Of a stretch of DNA of 64,000 bases, positions 57,247-64,000 are shown in pieces. Source of the DNA: Sphagnum compactum (lineage: Eukaryota > Bryophyta > Sphagnopsida > Sphagnales); assembly GCA_965153455.1 (NCBI GenBank), contig OZ234498.1, positions 17,794,001-17,858,000 of the forward strand, given 5' to 3'. How positions within the stretch are numbered: position 1 is the stretch's first letter; each line of letters begins with the position of its first letter. Position numbers and translations under genes: made by a program. A model generated the notes under the pieces. It saw only the letters and a program-made list of their open reading frames with translations. It did not search any database and was not told the DNA's origin.

Positions 57247-60200
57247 ATGAGGACCTTGCAAGTGAGCTACTTGACTCCAATGTGTGCACCTCTGCGGAAC
57301 AATGGGCAACCTTCATGAACCACATACCAGGAAACATTTTATGTTACATTTGCGTCTTCACATAGCTAATCAAGGTGGTTAGGTAGTGCTAACCATTCAT
57401 CATATATTTAGTACCTAGTTGACACCACCTAGTAGTCACCACTGGCCTTTATCTACTTACTTTTATATATGTTACATACCCACTCACACCTGTAGTTGTG
57501 ACCTAGGTAAGGCAAGGTGGAATGAGGCGGGTTCAAATTAGTTCTGATTCATCCACAACTAAGGCATAACAAGTTTCCAAATGTACATGTGTGGGTGCTG
57601 GGTCACACAATCCCAAGTTCAACTCCAATAAGTCCCAGGTGGAACAACTGGGGAGGAGGGGCTGGATTTCTCCCCACCATTCCCCCACCCCAAAACTGGA
57701 GGGGAGTATAGGTCCACCTTATGTTGCAAGTAAAGTGCATGGCCTCCACAGAGCACATATTTTAATGAATTTTGAACTCGGGCAAAAACAACTCCTTTAG
57801 CTTAAGTTTGAAATAGAAATTTCATAAAAAATTTAATGTCTGATTTTAATTGAATTTTCAATGACGAAAATTACTGACGAGGCAACATGGTTTGGGAGAC
57901 CTGAATGTGACAAAACAAAAGAAAAAAATATCTTCCTAAATGAGCAAACTTAGCTTTTGGTGGTACCAATAGGAATGTCACATTCCAAATTTATGAGACC
58001 CATTCTACTTTAGAACAACATAGGACTCATATAAAAAAAAAATTCATTTCAAATTATTTATCAAAAGGTTACTTAAATCATGCAGAATTCAAAACTCTAA
58101 TTACATTTACAAAAAAATGTGTTTTGATATGAAAAATGAATGCATAAAAAAAAAGTTTCAATAATGTAACATGAGCAAATTTTTTGATCAAGAACACAAA
58201 AGATTTTTTTTTTGAGAATTTTTTTTGGATGTTAATTTTTAAGAATATTTCAAATGCCAACCTATTTTATGTCTTTTATAAATAATTGATTGAATCAATT
58301 TTCATTTAGTTATGAATTTTTAAAGTCAAAATCATGAAATCTTAAAGGGCTGTTGATGTTAAGAACACAAATGATAAGTATTTTCATCTTTCGTTATTTT
58401 AATGATTAGTTTGGATCATTCCTTTGTGCATATACTAAATAAACAAGAAAAAAATAAAAATCTAATGTATAAGTGTAAGGACATTTTTTTTTAAAAAGTC
58501 CATAATTGAATTAAAAATGAGTCAAGAATGGTTCAAGATTACAAAATGTTAATTCATATTATAGGTTTTTGGGTGCTCATTATTTTTCACAAGTGTGTGC
58601 ATAGGTGGAAAAAACATAGCCCACCTAGTCTAATTAAATAAACCAATGTATAAATAGATGAAATTTTATTCTTTAAATTGGGTCCAACTTTCTTATGATT
58701 TTGGCAAAATGATTCCTAGTGGTATCACCCAGGATACTTTTGCCCTAATAGATGGATTATGACTTTCATCTTTCTTTTCTCCATTTTTGTTTCTTCTTGA
58801 GTTATAATAATGCTAATTTCATTTGGAGTAAAGCTTTGGCTAGTTTACATTTACACGGTGTACAATGATGCCATTGAGATTAAGCAATTAGGGATATATG
58901 AATATTTAATTCTAATGACCTTGTTTAGATAATACAACTTTAGATTTCATAAGTCATTGTTGTCAATTGGATGGTTCCAAAATAGAATTTGTTTAATTCA
59001 TTCTCAAGTAAATAAACATGAAAGGTATTTTTCTGCATTTGTGTTTTTTATTTTGTTTTTTCAACACCTATTCACAAGTAGATTTCAATATCTTCTCCCT
59101 CAATTTGCATTTCATTTCTCAATTGAATTCAAAATTCATGCAATGTCTTTGTATTGAATTTATGAATTTGAATTTGAATTTAATTCCATTAAATCTGACC
59201 TCAATTCAATTTAATTCAAGCTGCATGCAATGTCATTGAATATTTTTGTTCCTTGAATTTTTTTCACAAAATTGATTCATTTCTTTCATCAGTTCATCAA
59301 TTGATTGTCATTAGTAGCGCATAACAATATGAAGCGCAAGTGTTAGTTCTATTAATTAGTTTTGAGGTGCATCCCAAAGTTTCTTCTTCTTTTTCATTTA
59401 GTGAACCACTTTGATTAATATTGGCCCATGACCCAAAAAAATCTGAAACTTTGGATACTTGCCAAATGGAAGTTTGCAATCCCAAAATAGTATTATAGGA
59501 GTGCTTCCCTTTAGCCCACCTGTATTGGGTACAGAAATTCAATTTTGGGCAAAGGATAAGGGATCAATTGTGGTGTTAATTGGGAACACCTTGGAGAACA
59601 CATTTGGAATATCAAGATCCAAAATACCAAAATAATTTTGTCTACTGATCTTTTGACTTTTGACTACTGATAACAATATTTGTTCTACTGATCTTTGACA
59701 GGATATTTCAATTTCATCCTGTCCTTTGACATGCTAGAATTTTAAAACAACTTGTAGAAAATAATTCACCGAGTTTGAACCCAAAAAAAGAAGAAGATTC
59801 AACTTGAAAATTATTAAACAAAATCAAAGCAACTAAAATTTCATTTTCAATATCACCAACTCCTCATTTTATTGCTTGAAGCCTGCACATTTATTCCAAA
59901 TGTCAAACAAAAAAAATATTGAAGAAATTAATTACAAAATAAAAATGCACAATTTAACCCCTAAAGGTCAGACACACCCAATAGGGCTGCATTTCATTGT
60001 GAATTCACGCAGTCCTGACAATTAGGGGTTAAGTGAAAAGAAAGACAAGATTGAAAAACCATCATCTCCCATGTAAAGGAAGGAGTCAATGGAAGGCTGG
60101 TATCTGTCTATCTCACAAATTCTTCAATTCTTGGAAAACAGCTCACAATCAAATATCTATTGCATTGATCTTGCACAATGATCCACACATCAGTGCAACC

Positions 60201-60409
60201 AAAGTAATATTCATCTGAAGTGGCAAGGGAGGAGGGAGCTTGATTAACCAAGCCCACTTGAGAAAATTCCAGGTCAATGATTCGGCAAGCCATGAACTGC
60301 CCCTTTCTCCTGAAGGCTAACTTCTCTTACTCAATGCTAATTTTGAGTTGCAAAGTCCAGGGCCTTTTTAGCATTGATCTGGAATTTGAAGGTAAATTGC
60401 TTGTCATGT
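57247..60409. other. Intergenic, family A remnant at the left
   Basis: 57370-57605 resembles a diverged family A copy (GTGGTTAGGTAGTGCTAACC, 'tctacttacttttatat', CATCCACAACTAAGGCATAA, ending GTGGGTGCTGGGTCACAC). The rest is AT-rich without recognisable genes. Confidence 0.45.
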
Positions 60410-60638
60410 GCCAGGGTGAGCCAGCACCTACAATGGTACCTTCACCTTCTTGAATGAGGCCTCTTTCAAGCTAGTTTTAAATTTTAACCCAGGAAACGTC
60501 AAATTTGGATTCAGAGACTAAATTTATAGTAGGGACAGTATAGTGTGAAGAAGCAATCCAAAAACCTTTGCTGTTTTTTTGATGGTAGGATCATCCATGG
60601 TTTGGATTATACCATGGTAGATGCTGGTTCATCCAAAC
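60410..60638 (+). mobile_element. Repeat family B copy
   Basis: Starts CCAGGGTGAGCCAGCACCTA, then ATGGTACCTTCACCTTCTTG and a body shared with 52803; ends ATGCTGGTTCATCC. Contains a short local insertion before its right end. Confidence 0.75.
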
Positions 60639-60793
60639 TGCTTATTATGTGGGAAAAAATGACATGAAACCCATGAATGAGTACTTTATTTTTTCATTTA
60701 TCTTTAGACAAGCAATATTTAAATCATGTACCTTTGGATGGGTTTGAGAATATTTGATCATGTCTTTTTTTAACGTGATTTTCAAAATGCAAA

Positions 60794-60990
60794 GCCACGG
60801 TGAACAGTGTATCTTCACCCTCTTGAGTCAGGTCTTTTAGCTGCCCTGTTCAACTGAGTAAATGTTAAATGTGGACTCAGTGACCTTGATTTAGTCTTAG
60901 AATGGGATATTTATCATGGTTAGATGCAACCTCAAAAATTTCCTGATTTTTGTTTACAGTGGTACCAATGTAGGTGCTGGTTCACCCTGG
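60794..60990 (+). mobile_element. Repeat family B copy
   Basis: Starts GCCACGGTGAACAGTG, TCTTCACCCTCTTGAGTCAG; ends GTGGTACCAATGTAGGTGCT then GGTTCACCCTGG. The right terminus is the best-preserved example of the motif. Confidence 0.75.
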
Positions 60991-61503
60991 TATTGAGGTG
61001 AGGCATTTAAGGATATGATGTATGTAGGGGAAATTTTTGAGAAGAAGGCGAGTTCAAGTTAGGACTTAGGGGAGAGAAGAATAGAGAGAGTGCGGCCAGG
61101 CAACCAGCAAATCATGGCAGCCACTAAAAGCCATGATGATTGATCCTAACACATGACTGCCGCCAAAATGGTTTTACTAGTCCGTGTGGTCCAGCCCATT
61201 ATAAGCCAAAAACACACATCTAGAGAGCATGAACTCTTCTGGGGCCCAACACATTCGGACAGATTTAGCTACACCCAAAATAGTGATGATTGGCTTCATA
61301 AATGCACACTAATGAAGCAACCATTAAAGCGATTCTTGAGGAAGTGGATTCTAGTTCTAACTCTCTACTGTCAGTCTCCAGCTTCCTCCCTATATTTGGC
61401 GCGCTTTGCTGGGATTAGTTTGTTGCAGCTACCCAAGTTTTAATCAACCTATGTAACTTACTGTCTGCATTCTTTTTTCCCATGCCTTGCTGCATCCAAC
61501 ATT

Positions 61504-61700
61504 AGGTGAATGGCTCCTACACCAGTACCTTCACCTTCTTGAGGGAGGCCTTTTAGTGGCCGTGTTAAACCCTATAAATGGTAGATTCGGACTCTGAGAC
61601 TCTGATTTAGTCTATGCATGGAATATATATAATATTTAGAAGGAGTTTAAATGGATTGTTGGGTTTTGGCCATGGTACTAGTGCAAGTGCTGGTTTCCCG
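61504..61700 (+). mobile_element. Repeat family B copy, decayed ends
   Basis: AGGTGAATGGCTCCTACACC, AGTACCTTCACCTTCTTGAG, GAGGCCTTTTAGTGGC, and a right end ATGGTACTAGTGCAAGTGCT followed by GGTTTCCCG. The termini are mutated. Confidence 0.7.
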
Positions 61701-61799
61701 AAGCTGTTATTAACCAAGGAAAACTGTCAAAAAGAAATTTTTAACAAGGGGTAGGCAATTCTAAGCTTGTTAGCAACTCCCCATTCTAATTCGTTGTTT

Positions 61800-62030
61800 T
61801 TCAATTTCATGATGTTGCTCAAGAGACAATCATCACAAGAATATTTAACCAAACTTGGCAATATTCAAAATATGAAAGTACAAAAATCTTAAGTGCCCCT
61901 TCATGTTGTAGGCAATTGTGGTGACTTTTGAAAAAAAAAATTCAAAAAACAGAATTTTTGTAATAGAATTTTTTTTCACAAAATGGTGTAAATTTAGCAC
62001 AAAAAAATCTCAGGGTTTCCAAGCCCACGT
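61800..62030 (+). repeat. Degenerate hAT-like repeat
   Basis: The GACAATCATCACAAGAATAT and TTTAACCAAACTTGGCAATA blocks resemble the subterminal part of the other hAT-like elements. A-rich tail with TTAGCACAAAAAAATCTC. Ends not defined. Confidence 0.45.
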
Positions 62031-62049
62031 TTATCATTTCTTACGTTTA

Positions 62050-62205
62050 ATAGAGCCACTAAGAGGCCTCACCTGCAGAAGGTGAAGGTACAAATGTAAG
62101 TTAGGTGCTGGTTCACCCTGGCCCTCAAACGGGGCCTCTTAGTGGCTATATTTAACCTGAGGCAGAGTAAATTTGCACCCCGAGACCCTGATTAAGTAAG
62201 CATAG
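62050..62205. mobile_element. Two family B fragments back to back
   Basis: A reverse fragment (62050-62122: GCCACTAAGAGGCCTCACCT ... GGTGCTGGTTCACCCTGG) abuts a forward fragment (62123-62205: GGGGCCTCTTAGTGGCTATA, TTAACCTGAGGCAGAGTAAA). The two body ends thus point away from a shared terminus. Confidence 0.65.
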
Positions 62206-63640
62206 GAGGGGGCAAAACTAGTGAAAGGGGATAACCCTAAAGAAAAGGTTAACCACAACATTTGTTGGGACACCAAGAGTCATTCTGTGTTCTTGTGGCT
62301 GGCTTTTCATTTTTCTTTAACCTAATGTGGCTCCATTTATTAAGGTCAACATGATAAATGTAGAGGCATTTCTGGATGCAAGAAAGTCCACTACAATAAA
62401 AACCCTTCCCCGTGAGATTTGAACCTGCTACTTAACAATATGCCCAATAGGTAAAAAATAAAGCTTGTAGTGGGACTCAAAGTGTGCTAGATATTTATGG
62501 GCTTGGCCTATTATTGTGGTGGAGTAAAACAGAGAGCTGTGGCTACTTTGCATTGGACATGTGCAGAAAAAGAACATTTGAGTTGTAACTTGTAAGTTGC
62601 CATGTGACACCGTATTAGGGAGTGTGTTTGTATGCAATGAGCCAAAGCGTGCATTCATCTTGGGTCTGTTGTCCATGAAGAGTTATTTGAAATCCCTTTC
62701 ACTTTAGCAATTTGTTCCAACTACAAAAAAAGAAACTTGATCCTTGTGGTCTGCTGCTATAATAATTTTGGTTGTGAAGAATTATTTGGAAAGTCCCCTT
62801 TGATGATTTTGGCAGTTCTAGTATCTAGTAGCTAACATGAGTGGCAGGCCTCATAATTATGCCAGGTTAACCTACACAATGGATATATGTATAATTTTTT
62901 TGTTGACAATTGTACCATCTCTCATTAAATCCTCTCATTCTTCATACAGGATTGGGTACTGAAAACGTGCTGACAAAATCGCCTAGCCAAGATCTATTCT
63001 TGTTCCTAGCACCACTAATAAAATGTTTGTCTTTGCTCATCACATCTTATGAAGATTTGGTTTGAGAACTTGTGCAGGAAAGGTCTGATTTTTTTTGGCT
63101 CCGTCTATTTGGTGTGTAAATTCATGTTCAAGAAAACTGAACAAGCAGGAAGGTGGAGAGGCTTTAACCAATAAGACCAAAAACAAGACAACAAAAAGGA
63201 ATATATATACATATACTTTGTATATGTAATTCACTAAATTAACCAGACTCAAGGATGGATTAGAACCTTGCAAAAGCAAACTATGGCAGGGCCTAGAATC
63301 ATGCAGAAAGTGGGAATGAGTATTGTAAAGGCAACAGTCCTAGTTACCTTCACTACCGCCGAAGGTGCAAAAGAAGGAATTATTCAGATCTGATGCAAAT
63401 GTATTGTTTTTAAAAAAAGGTGGATTCTTGTTGTAAGAATATCAGATACAAATCTCACACTTTGATTTTAATATAACATATTAATTCTTCAAAAGGTATC
63501 CGTTTATTTTGAGGCTTCCAGTGAAAGCACCCGCATTCTGAGAACTGCCCAGAGTCAGCAGATAGAGTGCACGATTTCCTGGTTGTGTGATTCTTCCATT
63601 TGACTTCTAGGTTTTTTGAATGCAAAGAGTATGGTTATGG
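62206..63640. other. Intergenic, no gene recognised
   Basis: Open frames are short and lack signatures. A TATATA/ATATAC microsatellite-like stretch lies at 63202-63228. Confidence 0.4.
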
Positions 63641-63990
63641 CCCTTAGGTGAGTAACATGATGTCCAGGCTTGGAACCCAGCCTTTTCTAGAATGGCCCAT
63701 GGAAGGAAGTTACATGGGAGCAATGTTTGGTTGGCAAGAATATTTACAGGCCTATTACGAGGTTTTCAACGATTTGGCATTGTGGGCCAAGACTTGGCAA
63801 TGTAGATTATTTGGAATGAGCACAATGAGAAGATTTTCAATCAAGTCATATGGTCAAAGGAAAATGTTAAAGAGATAGTTTGGTCTCACCTTATTGACTA
63901 ACATAGCTTGGAATAGAGTAGTGATTAGATCAATTCGACAAGGTTGGACTAAAGAGGAGATCACATTTAGGGATTTTGATAATAGTTGGG
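63641..63990 (+). pseudogene. Possible LINE (non-LTR retrotransposon) C-terminal remnant
   Basis: Around 63808-63890 one frame reads IIWNEHNEKIFNQ, resembling the 'W-ERN-R-F' motif that follows the zinc-binding region at the C-terminus of plant LINE reverse transcriptases. The preceding segment (63655-63790) keeps a Trp-rich open frame. In-frame stops flank the motif and the feature runs to the window edge. Based on one short motif, so weak. Confidence 0.3.
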
Positions 63991-64000
63991 GCACAAGGTT

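Overview
This is nuclear DNA of a land plant with a large, repeat-rich genome. The evidence is plant-specific gene families (a SHINE/WIN1-type AP2/ERF factor, a nepenthesin-type aspartic protease, a phytyl-ester-synthase-like plastid acyltransferase, a plant-type SNM1 nuclease), GT-AG introns, a TTTAGGG-type telomeric repeat, and long AT-rich intergenic stretches full of Copia, LTR and MITE remnants. The species cannot be named from the sequence alone; a non-flowering vascular plant is a guess.

Four protein-coding genes are supported. (1) An SNM1/DCLRE1-family DNA-crosslink-repair nuclease on the minus strand (about 1079-3280), uninterrupted by introns. (2) An A1-family aspartic protease on the plus strand (26596-28668, 4 exons, 486 aa). 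(3) A phytyl ester synthase/diacylglycerol acyltransferase-like protein on the minus strand (40694-34332). I reconstructed 15 exons joining into a 740-aa frame; its N-terminal alpha/beta-hydrolase half has lost all three expected catalytic residues, while the acyltransferase half looks intact. (4) A SHINE-clade AP2/ERF factor on the minus strand (55750-54507, 2 exons, 228 aa), whose 80-bp first exon is too short to show as an ORF. The genes are independent transcription units; no operon-like or cluster logic is visible.

The rest is mobile-element debris, and several insertions can be delimited exactly. They are: a 3.6-kb non-autonomous LTR retrotransposon with a 5-bp target duplication (8910-12500), into which a CACTA-type MITE with a 3-bp duplication inserted (9817-9948); hAT-like MITEs with 8-bp duplications (5897, 18383, 42981, 43970); a Tourist/PIF-like MITE with a TTA duplication (19882-20195); a decayed Copia pol region (29940-32230); and a weak LINE-like remnant at the right edge. 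Two unrelated-bodied repeat families (A, about 300-400 bp; B, about 190-230 bp) share the same terminal motif, CCAGGGTGAACCAGCACC. Family B is clustered at 60.4-62.2 kb. At 18.0-19.5 kb a duplicated element gives a paralogous empty site for one hAT MITE.

The most interesting points are the pseudo-hydrolase domain of the acyltransferase, an exon-like orphan reading frame in one of its introns, the shared-terminus repeat families, telomeric repeats in the loop of a long hairpin, and a transposon end amplified three times in tandem. I saw no CRISPR, rRNA, tRNA or bacterial-type system.
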